Shown piece after piece: positions 44,933 to 53,937 of a stretch of DNA of 64,000 nt. Source of the stretch: Melioribacter roseus. GTDB lineage: Bacteria; Bacteroidota; Ignavibacteria; Ignavibacteriales; Melioribacteraceae. The position numbers and the translations under genes were made by a program. How positions within the stretch are numbered: position 1 is the stretch's first letter; each line of letters opens with the position of its first letter. The DNA is taken from positions 124,001 through 188,000 of the forward strand of contig DYLP01000001.1 of the NCBI GenBank assembly GCA_020722005.1, in the 5' to 3' direction. The notes beneath the pieces were generated by a model. That model made no database searches and was not told the origin of the DNA. It saw only the letters and a list, made by a program, of their open reading frames with translations.

Positions 44933-46855
44933 ATGGAAGAAATGCATACCGCTAAAAAGTACAAATTCAAAGCTGAGATTAATAAGTTACTCGACATTTT
45001 AGTCCATTCATTATATACAAGCAGGGAAATATTTTTGAGGGAATTAATATCGAATGCCTCCGATGCGCTCGATAAACTGCGATTTGAAACTACCAGAGGT
45101 ACAGAAGTAGTCAATCCGGAATTACCGCTTGAGATTAGAATTACAATCAATAAAGAAGATAAATCGATTACGGTTTCAGATACCGGTATTGGAATGAATT
45201 ACGATGAAATTACAAAAAATCTCGGTACGATTGCTAAATCCGGAACGGAAGAATTTTTGAAAATGGTTGCCGATTCAAACGATGCAACAAATATAATTGG
45301 GCGTTTTGGGATTGGATTCTATTCGGTTTTTATGGTTGCAAAAGAAGTTATCGTTACTTCTCGATCGTATAGAAAAGATGAACAGCCTGTCGAATGGCGG
45401 TCCGACGGTTTGGGACAATACGAAGTAGCAATATTGGATAATAAAGAATTACCCAGAGGCACATCAATAAAAGTATTATTAAAAGACGATGCACAAGAAT
45501 TTCTTGAACAATGGCGACTTGAATCAATTATAAAAAAACATTCAAACTTTATCTCATTTCCAATCTTCGTTGGAAAAGAAAAAATCAATACAGTTTCGGC
45601 TATCTGGAAAGAGCCAAAAAGTTCAATTACAAAAGAACAGTACGAAGAATTTTATGAATTTCTATCTCACGACACTGAGCCACCGGCTGATATCATTCAT
45701 AAGTCGATTGATGCTCCAATTCAATTTAATTCTCTTCTGTTTATTCCCAAGAAAAGTGACGAATTTTTCTGGCTCGACAGGGATAATTACGGATTAGATC
45801 TTTACGTAAGAAAAGTTCTTATTCAGCATAAGAATAAAGACTTGCTGCCGGAATATCTCGGTTTCGTCAAAGGTGTTGTCGATTCTGAAGACCTGCCTCT
45901 CAATATTTCGAGAGAAACTCTTCAGGAAAATGTGATCTTCAATAAGATAGCTACGAGTATTACTTCTACCGTACTTTTGTATCTTGCGGATAAAGCCCAA
46001 AATGACAAGGAAGGATATGAAAACTTCTGGAAAGAACACGGTAAAATATTTAAGCTTGGTTATGTGGATTTCGGTAACAGGGAAAAATATATCGAGTTAC
46101 TCCGTTTCAATTCTTCTTTCTGCAAAGATGCTAATGAAGTGATTTCTCTGCAAGATTACGTCGGCAGAATGAAAGAAAATCAGAAGGAAATTTATTATTC
46201 GAGTGGACCAAATCGGGAGGCTATCTTAAGCAATCCCCATATTGAAATCTTCAAGAACAAAGGAATCGAAGTCCTTTGCCTGATTGATCCAATTGATGAA
46301 TTGGTAATAAATTCAATCGGCAAGTACAAAGATTTTTCCTTCAGATCTATTGAAAACGCAGACGCAAAGGCACTTGAAAACATCAAAAATAATGAAAGAA
46401 AATCCGAAGAAAAAAAAGAAGAATTAAGCAAAGACGATAAAAAACATTTCAGCAGTTTGTTGGCTAAAATGAAAAAAATTTTGGGAGATAAGGTTGAAGA
46501 CGTAGTTGAATCCCAAAGGCTTGTCGAAAGTCCTGCATGCCTTGTTTCGATTAACGACGGTTTAACTTCCACGATGGAAAAAATCCTAAGAATGACGAAT
46601 AAAGAAATTCAACCGAGCAAAAAACGTCTTGAAATTAACCCGAACAATAAATTAATCTCCAACTTACTGGAAGTCTTCAAGAAAGATTCAAACGACGAAA
46701 TTATCAAGGAAGTAACGGAACAGCTTTATTACATTTCGCTGCTCAACGACGGAGAGTTGACCGATTCCCATCATTTTACGTCGATAGCGAACAAATATCT
46801 GGAAAAGTCGAGTTTATGGTATATCAATTACTCGATTAAGGAAAATAATGAATAA
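44933..46855 (+). CDS. htpG: Hsp90-family chaperone HtpG
   Basis: HtpG is the bacterial Hsp90 ATP-dependent chaperone. The 640-residue product has the GHKL ATP site: NASDALDKLRF near 36, DTGIGMN near 81 and GRFGIGFYSVFM near 123; the middle domain with NISRETLQEN, and the C-terminal dimerisation region with ESPACLVS. I chose ATG 44933 because GGGAG lies upstream; an earlier ATG ten codons upstream overlaps the leader. Its end overlaps the epimerase gene by eight bases. Confidence 0.97.
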   Translation: MEEMHTAKKYKFKAEINKLLDILVHSLYTSREIFLRELISNASDALDKLRFETTRGTEVVNPELPLEIRITINKEDKSITVSDTGIGMNYDEITKNLGTIAKSGTEEFLKMVADSNDATNIIGRFGIGFYSVFMVAKEVIVTSRSYRKDEQPVEWRSDGLGQYEVAILDNKELPRGTSIKVLLKDDAQEFLEQWRLESIIKKHSNFISFPIFVGKEKINTVSAIWKEPKSSITKEQYEEFYEFLSHDTEPPADIIHKSIDAPIQFNSLLFIPKKSDEFFWLDRDNYGLDLYVRKVLIQHKNKDLLPEYLGFVKGVVDSEDLPLNISRETLQENVIFNKIATSITSTVLLYLADKAQNDKEGYENFWKEHGKIFKLGYVDFGNREKYIELLRFNSSFCKDANEVISLQDYVGRMKENQKEIYYSSGPNREAILSNPHIEIFKNKGIEVLCLIDPIDELVINSIGKYKDFSFRSIENADAKALENIKNNERKSEEKKEELSKDDKKHFSSLLAKMKKILGDKVEDVVESQRLVESPACLVSINDGLTSTMEKILRMTNKEIQPSKKRLEINPNNKLISNLLEVFKKDSNDEIIKEVTEQLYYISLLNDGELTDSHHFTSIANKYLEKSSLWYINYSIKENNE

Positions 46856-47792
46856 GAAAAAAATAGTTATTACAGGAGGAGCCGGTTTTATAGGAAGCCA
46901 TATTGCCGAAGTCTGGCTTGAAAGAGATGCCGAAGTTCATATTATTGATAACCTTAGAACCGGCTCACTTTCCAATATTGAAAAACTCGACGGAGTTATT
47001 TTTCATAATGGTAGTGTTACCGATAAGAAACTTGTTCTCGGTGTTACGGAAAATGCCGATTACCTCCACCATCTTGCTGCTGTTATATCAGTTCCAGAAT
47101 CGATAGAAAAACCAGAAGACTGTATCGATATTAATGTGGGTGGATTGATAAATATTCTTGAAGCGGCAAAGGTTAATAGAATTAAAAAGATTGTATTTAG
47201 CAGTTCGGCTGCAGTTTACGGAGACAATCCCGAATTACCGAAATCGGTCAATTCACCTGTGTTTCCTAAATCGACATACGGTATTACAAAGCTCGACGGT
47301 GAATTCTATCTCAGAATGTACTATGAGCAATTTGGAGTTAATGGAATTGCACTAAGATATTTTAACGTATTTGGAGCCAGACAAAATCCAGCGAGCCAGT
47401 ATGCAGCAGCAGTGCCGATTTTTATTACAAGAGCGATCAAAGGAGAAGACATATTAATATTCGGTGATGGCAATCAGACACGTGATTTTATCTATGTAAA
47501 AGATGTAGTTAAAGCAAATATCATGGCTGCAGAATCTAAGATTGTGCAGGGTATTTTTAACATCGCTACTGGAAAAAGTATTACAATCAATAAACTGGCG
47601 GAGATGATTATTAATATAACCGGCAGTAAATCAAAAATTGTTCATCTTGATGAAAGACCGGGAGATATTAAGTATAGTTCAGCTTCTATTGCGGAAACAA
47701 AAACTGAACTCGGTTTTGTACCCGAAATTTCACTGGAAATTGCTCTTGAAGAAACTATCAATTTCTATAAATCCAATGTATTAAATGCATAA
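46848..47792 (+). CDS. NAD-dependent sugar-nucleotide epimerase/dehydratase
   Basis: A 314-residue extended SDR. It has GGAGFIGSH near 10, the catalytic SSSAAVYGD Ser/Thr segment, the YxxxK motif in STYGITKLDGE, and the substrate-domain RYFNVFG and RDFIYVKDV. Closest to UDP-glucose 4-epimerases and WbpP-like UDP-GlcNAc/GalNAc epimerases; the sugar cannot be fixed. It starts inside the htpG 3' end, so the two are probably coexpressed although unrelated in function. Confidence 0.88.
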   Translation: MNKKKIVITGGAGFIGSHIAEVWLERDAEVHIIDNLRTGSLSNIEKLDGVIFHNGSVTDKKLVLGVTENADYLHHLAAVISVPESIEKPEDCIDINVGGLINILEAAKVNRIKKIVFSSSAAVYGDNPELPKSVNSPVFPKSTYGITKLDGEFYLRMYYEQFGVNGIALRYFNVFGARQNPASQYAAAVPIFITRAIKGEDILIFGDGNQTRDFIYVKDVVKANIMAAESKIVQGIFNIATGKSITINKLAEMIINITGSKSKIVHLDERPGDIKYSSASIAETKTELGFVPEISLEIALEETINFYKSNVLNA

Positions 47793-47804
47793 ATCGAATA
47801 AGAT

Positions 47805-47834
47805 ATTTTTTAATAAAAAAATCTTTTTGTAACT
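47805..47834 (+). terminator. Weak AT hairpin after the epimerase gene
   Basis: AAGATATTTTTT against AAAAAAATCTT followed by TTT. All-AT stem, so low stability. Confidence 0.3.
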
Positions 47835-47899
47835 TTGCTGCAAGTGATTGGATTATATTTTAGTGACATCTGGTTCCAATAAAAGGGTAATATAGGGTT

Positions 47900-48589
47900 T
47901 TGGAAGATTTTATCCAGAATAATAAACTGACTTTATTAGGTAAATTAACTGCGGGATTATTGCACGAAATTCGCAATCCTCTTACTGTAATCAAGTTGAA
48001 TCTTGACTATCTCAATATGTTTGAAAAAGAGCTTTCAGCCGAGCTGCGGGAATCGATAGCTTCTTCGCTGGAGGCTTTCGAAAGGATTAATTTTATTATT
48101 AGCGACGTGCTCGATTTCACGCGCAAATCGGGCGACCGCCAGAAAAGCGTTTCGATCAATACTGTTACCGAAAGAGCTCTCGACATAATCTCATTTACTG
48201 CTTCAAAAAGAAGTATCAACATCATAAAGCAATTCGATCCTAAGGTCCCTGAATTAAATATTAACGAGAATAAATTGTTGCAAGTGATGCTCAATCTTAT
48301 TAATAACAGTATCGAAGCTTCTAATGATAAGAGCATTATTTATGTGAAAACATTCTACAGTGAAACCCCAGAAAACAAAAAAATTGTCTGGGAAGTTGAA
48401 GATTTCGGTTGCGGTATCAAAGAAGAAGATAAAGAAAAAATTCTTGCCGGATTTTATACGAGTAAAATAAAAGGAAGTGGAGTCGGGTTAACAGTTTGTA
48501 AAAGATTGCTCGAAGAGATGGGCGGACAACTTGGATTTGATTCGGAATTTGGAAAAGGCTCCAGGTTTTTTATTAAATTCATTTTCTAA
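47900..48589 (+). CDS. Soluble histidine kinase (NtrB-like core, no sensor domain)
   Basis: A 229-residue kinase with H22 in LLHEIRNPL as the phosphorylation site near the N-terminus, a dimerisation helix pair, and an ATPase domain with N box LINNSIEAS, G1 DFGCGIKEED and G2 GSGVGLTVCKR. There is no transmembrane or PAS domain, so the input must come from another protein or from the few residues before H22. TTG 47900 is the apparent start, after AGGG. It lies 11 bases before an NtrC-type regulator and surely works with it. Confidence 0.88.
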   Translation: MEDFIQNNKLTLLGKLTAGLLHEIRNPLTVIKLNLDYLNMFEKELSAELRESIASSLEAFERINFIISDVLDFTRKSGDRQKSVSINTVTERALDIISFTASKRSINIIKQFDPKVPELNINENKLLQVMLNLINNSIEASNDKSIIYVKTFYSETPENKKIVWEVEDFGCGIKEEDKEKILAGFYTSKIKGSGVGLTVCKRLLEEMGGQLGFDSEFGKGSRFFIKFIF

Positions 48590-48600
48590 ATCGGGTTTAT

Positions 48601-49992
48601 ATGGAACCGAAAATTTTAATAATTGATGACGACGATCTGGTCTCAATGTCCCTTAAAAAAGTGCTTGTTAAGGAGGGGTATTCGGTCGAAATCTGTAACG
48701 ACGCCGGAGAGTGGTCCGATGTTGTCAAAAATTTTCAGCCCGATTTAATTCTACTCGATATTTATCTCACCACGCACAATGGTATCGATATTCTGAAATT
48801 GATTAAAAAAGATTACCCTACATTGCCTGTAATCATGATTACTGGATACGCTGACATAAAAATGGCTGTCACATCGATTAAACTCGGTGCCTTCGACTTT
48901 CTTCTTAAGCCAATCGAACTGGAACAATTGAACATTGTACTCGATAAAGCTCTTGAAAATATTAAACTCAGAAGCGAAATTAATATACTTCATTCGATTC
49001 TTGAAACGGATAAATTGACGAAAGAATTTTTTGGCAGAAGCTCAAAAATTCAACGTCTTCTGGATTCCGTAGGAAAGTTAGCATCGAGCAGCGATACTAC
49101 AATCTTGCTCGAAGGGGAAAGCGGTACCGGAAAAGAAGTCTTCGCACGTTATATTCATCAAAATAGTCCGAGAGCTTCAGCTCCTTTCATTACGATTAAT
49201 TGCGGTTCGATTCCAAGAGAACTTGCCGAAAGCGAATTGTTCGGTCACGAAAAAGGCGCATTTACAGGAGCTTCGCAGAAAACAAAACTGGGGAAATTCG
49301 AACTTGCAAACAACGGCACACTACTGCTCGATGAAATTGGTGAATTGAGCCTCGATATGCAGGTTAAACTTTTACGTGTATTGCAGGAGCGAAAGTTTTA
49401 TCGTCTCGGCGGCGAAAAAGAAATAAGTGTTAATGTGCGAGTTCTGGCAGCAACAAACAGGAATCTCGAAGAAGAAGTAAAAAAAGGGAATTTCCGTGAA
49501 GACTTGTTCTACCGTTTAAATGTCGTAAAAATTGAAATTCCCCCTTTGCGTGAACGGCAGGAAGATATTCCATTTATCGCATATTCATTCCTGCAGGAGT
49601 TCAATCAGAAATTTAATAAATCGATCAGTGGAATCGACCCTACGGCTCTCGATTTACTTAAGTCCTACAAATGGAAAGGAAATATAAGAGAACTGAGGAA
49701 TGTGATGGAGCGAGTTGTTCTTCTTTGTGAAGAAGATATGTTGAGAGTTCATCATTTTGCATTCCTGATCGAAAACAAAATAGAATCGGTCAACGATTCC
49801 GACAACCTCGTACTCAAAATTCCTTCTAAGGGCGTAACTATGGACGAAGTAGTCAAAACATTGATTCAGAAAACCCTTTTGATTACAAACGGCAATCAGG
49901 TGCAGGCAGCAAAAATTCTGGGGTTGTCGAGGTCTAAACTCCGTTATAGGATGGAACAACTCGGAATCGAAGTAACAAAAAAAATAAATTAA
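48601..49992 (+). CDS. NtrC-family sigma-54 response regulator
   Basis: The 463-residue regulator has a receiver domain with phosphoacceptor D53 (LLDIYL), a sigma-54 AAA domain with GESGTGKE near 170 and the sigma-54 contact loop ELFGHEKGAFTGA, Walker B GTLLLDEIGEL, and a C-terminal Fis-type helix-turn-helix (QVQAAKILGLSRSKLRYRM). It activates sigma-54 promoters, but I found no GG-N10-GC element in front of neighbouring genes. It is partner to the kinase upstream. The outer-membrane gene following by 16 bases may be cotranscribed. Confidence 0.93.
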   Translation: MEPKILIIDDDDLVSMSLKKVLVKEGYSVEICNDAGEWSDVVKNFQPDLILLDIYLTTHNGIDILKLIKKDYPTLPVIMITGYADIKMAVTSIKLGAFDFLLKPIELEQLNIVLDKALENIKLRSEINILHSILETDKLTKEFFGRSSKIQRLLDSVGKLASSSDTTILLEGESGTGKEVFARYIHQNSPRASAPFITINCGSIPRELAESELFGHEKGAFTGASQKTKLGKFELANNGTLLLDEIGELSLDMQVKLLRVLQERKFYRLGGEKEISVNVRVLAATNRNLEEEVKKGNFREDLFYRLNVVKIEIPPLRERQEDIPFIAYSFLQEFNQKFNKSISGIDPTALDLLKSYKWKGNIRELRNVMERVVLLCEEDMLRVHHFAFLIENKIESVNDSDNLVLKIPSKGVTMDEVVKTLIQKTLLITNGNQVQAAKILGLSRSKLRYRMEQLGIEVTKKIN

Positions 49993-50008
49993 ATTTCTCC
50001 CACCTTTT

Positions 50009-51343
50009 ATGCGGTCTTTTATTTTATTTATTTCGATTTATTTTATTAACAATCTTACCTACGGACAAAATTTTATTCCATATAGCGGCAGTTCATATTT
50101 CGGAGGTGGATTTGGACTCAACTGGATTAACGGAGCACCGCACTATACATTTAGAATGTTTCCAGAATTTACAGTTTCAAAAGTAGGGATTGGTCTGGAT
50201 TTGAATATCGATTTTACAGCCGATGGCAAAATCCGTTCTGAAAATTTCAACGAATTTTCCGATTATCTAAGTTTAATCAGATATGTCAGGTACGGGCAAA
50301 AGAACGATCCTTTTTATATTCGTCTGGGCGCACTCGATTATGCCACATTAGGTCACGGCAGTATAATGTATCTTTATAATAACAGCCCTTCTCTGGATTC
50401 AAAAAAAATCGGACTTGAATTAGACGCTGATTTTAATGAGTATGGATTCGAATCGGTGTACAGTAATTTTGGCAGTGCTGGACTGATCGGCGGACGTATT
50501 TATGTTAGACCGTTAAAATATACAAATCTGGCTCGGGTTCCAGTTATCGGTTCGCTTGAAATCGGGGCTACACTCGTTACAGATACAGATGATAATGCGG
50601 GGGTAACATCGGGTAAGTTTATCGATTCATTTTTTGTTGCTACTCAAAAGGAAAGCAATACTACTGTTATTGGCTTTGATGTCGGTCTTCCGATTTTGAG
50701 AACAGGTATTGCTGACCTGGATCTTTATGTTGACCATTCTAAGATTATTAAATTCGGCAGTGGTACTTCGATGGGAATGATATTCGGCTTTAAAGGTTTT
50801 TCGATCGTTAAACTCTATGCAAGAATCGAAAAAAGATTCATCGGCAAAAAATATATACCATCGTACTTCAATTCTCTTTATGAAATTGAAAGGTTTGCAT
50901 TAGACTATGGCAAAAAGACTTTTACAAGTAAGTTAAGTGTATTAAAACAAGCACAAGCAGATAACGGTTACTTTGGTGAGCTGGCTGGCGACTTGTTAGG
51001 TATACTTAAAATTTCTGGCAGTTTCAGTAAAACAGGCGGAGTGAACAACGGCATCTTACACTTGCAGACTGTTTTCGATTCAGAACAAATTCCTTACATC
51101 TTTCGTGCTGGATACGACAAAGGTGGCATCTCAAAATTTGCAGATCTATTCGGGACAAACGAACATTCATTTGCATTTGCCGAGATGGGATATAAGTTTC
51201 AAAAGTATTTTCTTTTTTCACTTTTTTATAGCTGGACATTCGAACCGGTTAGAAATAATCTCAACGAAATTAAGGGCTACAAACCACAAAGGCGTATTGA
51301 ACCGAGAATCTCTTTTATTTATCCGATAGGCAAAGGAGTTTGA
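50009..51343 (+). CDS. Outer-membrane beta-barrel protein of unknown function
   Basis: A 444-residue protein with signal peptide (about 1-19, ending TYGQ) and repeated amphipathic strands (GGFGLNWINGAPHYTFRMFP, VGIGLDLNIDF, SLEIGATLVTD, FLFSLFYSWTF). It probably forms a large outer-membrane barrel. I cannot assign a family; no TonB box or plug is seen. Its placement immediately after a two-component pair suggests that pair controls or senses envelope conditions. Confidence 0.65.
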   Translation: MRSFILFISIYFINNLTYGQNFIPYSGSSYFGGGFGLNWINGAPHYTFRMFPEFTVSKVGIGLDLNIDFTADGKIRSENFNEFSDYLSLIRYVRYGQKNDPFYIRLGALDYATLGHGSIMYLYNNSPSLDSKKIGLELDADFNEYGFESVYSNFGSAGLIGGRIYVRPLKYTNLARVPVIGSLEIGATLVTDTDDNAGVTSGKFIDSFFVATQKESNTTVIGFDVGLPILRTGIADLDLYVDHSKIIKFGSGTSMGMIFGFKGFSIVKLYARIEKRFIGKKYIPSYFNSLYEIERFALDYGKKTFTSKLSVLKQAQADNGYFGELAGDLLGILKISGSFSKTGGVNNGILHLQTVFDSEQIPYIFRAGYDKGGISKFADLFGTNEHSFAFAEMGYKFQKYFLFSLFYSWTFEPVRNNLNEIKGYKPQRRIEPRISFIYPIGKGV

Positions 51344-51994
51344 TCAATCGAAATTATTCTTAATAAATTCTTTAAATTCTTCGACGCTGTAGAATTTAAA
51401 ATCGGTTTCAACATAAGAAAATTTCTCACGTGAAAATTTATCCCACAAAACCAGTGCACATTTTACACCTGCATCCTGAGCCGCTTTTACATCATTGGCA
51501 ACGTCGCCTACCATAAGTACTTTTTCCTCTTCGAGATTGAATTTAGATAGAAGGAGTCTTATACCTTCAGGGTCGGGTTTATGATTTTCAACATCGTCAC
51601 CCGTTATTATTAAGTCAAAGTAGTCGAGCAATCCAAGTTCCTTTAACGTGATTTCAGAGGTTTGCCTACCTTTTCCAGTAAAAATTCCGATAGGTATCAA
51701 ATGGCTCTTCAGGAAAATTAATATTTCTTCTATGCCAGGATATGCAGGAGCCTTTTCTTTGTGATTTTTTTTGTAATAATCGTAATAATCATTTCTTGCA
51801 TCGTTGTACCTTTCCGCAAAATATTCTTTAAGTATAACATCTTCGGTAGGACCAAAGAGAGCAACTATTTCATCATTGCTCATTCTCTTATTCAAATATT
51901 TCCCGATTACATGATTGAACGTGTCGAAAATTAGTTCATGAGTATTGGCTAATGTGCCGTCGATATCAAAAATAATTCCATCAAAATTTTTCAT
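51344..51994 (-). CDS. HAD-family phosphatase (phosphoglycolate phosphatase-like)
   Basis: A 216-residue HAD hydrolase. D10 and D12 in FDIDGTLAN are the nucleophile and acid/base; IGIFTGKG carries motif II, and MVGDVANDVKAAQDAG motifs III-IV; a cap helix bundle lies between 15 and 80. Closest to Gph/PpaX-type phosphatases; the substrate is not determinable. It begins one base after the stop of the propeller gene and appears cotranscribed. Confidence 0.88.
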   Translation of the reverse strand: MKNFDGIIFDIDGTLANTHELIFDTFNHVIGKYLNKRMSNDEIVALFGPTEDVILKEYFAERYNDARNDYYDYYKKNHKEKAPAYPGIEEILIFLKSHLIPIGIFTGKGRQTSEITLKELGLLDYFDLIITGDDVENHKPDPEGIRLLLSKFNLEEEKVLMVGDVANDVKAAQDAGVKCALVLWDKFSREKFSYVETDFKFYSVEEFKEFIKNNFD

Positions 51995-51995
51995 T

Positions 51996-53804
51996 TCAGT
52001 TTACCAGTTTGTTCAAGTATAGATTGTATATCTGCCCATCAGTAGTAGAGATCAGTAAATTAGAATCATTTAATAGAGACATGCTTAGAATTGGCGAGTT
52101 CCCTAAAGTAAAAATTCTTTTTATTTCTTTATTGCCGTTCCACACATAGACTACTCCATCGACAGCCAGGATATACATATTGTCGTTTAAATAGAGTGGA
52201 GGAAATGCATGGAAATTGATTTTTGGGTCGAGTTTTATTTCTTTAATTGTATTGCCATTGTTTACATCAAATACCAATAATTTTTCGTCATCAAATGAAA
52301 ATAGATATTTACCGTTGCTGCTTAAGCTAATTTCTTTTCTTAATTCATATTTGTCTCTGTACCAGTTCATTTTACCAAGCAGATAATCGATGCAAAAAAG
52401 TTGACCATCATCAGCTACTGCAAAAATCGAGTTTGACGTAATAATTAATTCTGAATTGGAAAGTCCAATCCCTTTTTTGTATTTCCATCGCCATATGAAA
52501 AGTCCATTTCGAGCGTCGATGCAGTATAAAAATCCATCATCGGATGTGTAGAAAATTTTATTATCGTGAATGATAAAATTGTCATTGATAGCGTCACTCG
52601 ATTTATCGTTAACCCAGTATTCTTGTAAAGTCTCTAGGTCATAGCAATAAACTTTGCCTTCATTAGTACCGAAGACAAGTGCTTGCTTCGATTTGGTAAC
52701 TTTGGGAATCATTAACTCCTTATCGCCCTTATAGTCTATTGGCAATAGGGAAGTGGTTATATATTCGTTGAAGCCGATTGACTGGAATTGTTCGCCAGAT
52801 AAGCTAATCGATTGCAGGTCGCCTTGAAAAGTAACCGCATTTATCATTCGATCTGCCATTGTAATTGAGCCGTAAACATCACCGTTTAGATCGTAATCCC
52901 ACAGAATATCACCGTTAGTATCTCGACAAGTTAGAATGCCAGAAGCATCGGCAATGAATAATTTATTGTTGTAGTAAATGGGACGGCTGTATAAATCATT
53001 TTCTAGATCTGCGTTAAATACTATTGTCGAATCTGGAAGTGAGTTTGTATCGCTTTCAATCTTTTCTTTTGTTAATTCTATTGTCTTGTCAATAACTTCA
53101 AGCAAATTTCCGTATTGTATGATTATCGAATCCTTCGTAATCTGAATTTCGGGCAATTCCCATTTATTTGATTTTACTGATTTAAAATTTTCTAAGTTGA
53201 GTACAGGATAGCCGTATATGTTATTTAATTCAGTGCGGGAGGAATTTCCGCAAACAATAAGTTTGAGATTTTTTGATGCGATTATCTTTAGCATCTCTTT
53301 CCAGTTATCAGCCAGGTTGCTAACTGGTTCTGGCAGAAAAAGGTAGATTTCTTCCGACAGTGAAACCGTATCGAGTGTTTCGTTCAACCAGTAAAAAAAT
53401 TCCCCTGAAATATGACGATAATTTTTGAATGGTATCGAGGGAGAAGCACCTAACAGGAAAAAATTACCTAATTTTAAATCAAACCTGTCATTGAAAATTT
53501 CCGGCATCGTCAGAATTGAATTAATTTTTGAAAGGTTTCTGGCAGAAGGAAGGAAAAGTAGTTCCTTGTTAATCTTATCTGAAAAAGTCTTTATTTTAGT
53601 TGCAGATTGATAATCCTCAATTAAATTTCCAATTAAAATGATTAGGTCTATTTTGCTTTTATAGTTAATGTAATTTGTTAACGAATCGAGTTCCGCACTA
53701 CTATAATTTGAGAAATCGGGAGATGAAAGGACAGCAATACTCAATCTTTGTGCAAGAAGAGTATTCAAGTTGAAAAGAATGATGATTAGAAATAATCGTC
53801 TCAT
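51996..53804 (-). CDS. Secreted protein with degenerate phosphoesterase domain and PQQ-type propeller
   Basis: A 602-residue protein with signal peptide (about 1-18). Residues 20-215 read like a calcineurin-type metallophosphoesterase fold, but the metal ligands have gone: GD-x-x-x-D appears as IGNLIED, GNHD as LPSARNL and GHxH as CGNSSRTELN. Residues about 250-600 are a PQQ-like propeller (ADASGILTCRDTNGDILWDY, LFCIDYLLGKMNWY). A binding rather than catalytic role is inferred. It is followed by the HAD gene on the same strand. Confidence 0.75.
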   Translation of the reverse strand: MRRLFLIIILFNLNTLLAQRLSIAVLSSPDFSNYSSAELDSLTNYINYKSKIDLIILIGNLIEDYQSATKIKTFSDKINKELLFLPSARNLSKINSILTMPEIFNDRFDLKLGNFFLLGASPSIPFKNYRHISGEFFYWLNETLDTVSLSEEIYLFLPEPVSNLADNWKEMLKIIASKNLKLIVCGNSSRTELNNIYGYPVLNLENFKSVKSNKWELPEIQITKDSIIIQYGNLLEVIDKTIELTKEKIESDTNSLPDSTIVFNADLENDLYSRPIYYNNKLFIADASGILTCRDTNGDILWDYDLNGDVYGSITMADRMINAVTFQGDLQSISLSGEQFQSIGFNEYITTSLLPIDYKGDKELMIPKVTKSKQALVFGTNEGKVYCYDLETLQEYWVNDKSSDAINDNFIIHDNKIFYTSDDGFLYCIDARNGLFIWRWKYKKGIGLSNSELIITSNSIFAVADDGQLFCIDYLLGKMNWYRDKYELRKEISLSSNGKYLFSFDDEKLLVFDVNNGNTIKEIKLDPKINFHAFPPLYLNDNMYILAVDGVVYVWNGNKEIKRIFTLGNSPILSMSLLNDSNLLISTTDGQIYNLYLNKLVN

Positions 53805-53882
53805 ATAAATTGTCCTTAGTATACAGGTACAAATTTAATAAAAAATTGATTGGCAAGTTGGAATTGCGGAAGAATGAGTAAA

Positions 53883-53913
53883 TTGTAAATAGGGTCACTT
53901 ATTCATATATTTC
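53883..53913 (+). promoter_or_regulatory. Candidate promoter for lepA operon
   Basis: TTG (53883-53885), 20 bases, TATATTTC (53906-53913), one mismatch; the ATG is 25 bases downstream. Confidence 0.5.
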
Positions 53914-53937
53914 GAAACGGATTATATATTTTTAGGC

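Noticed and set aside
47793-47899. Sigma-54 promoter in front of the kinase/NtrC pair
   Set aside because: No TGGCAC-N5-TTGCA-like sequence; the gap is AT-rich with a weak hairpin.
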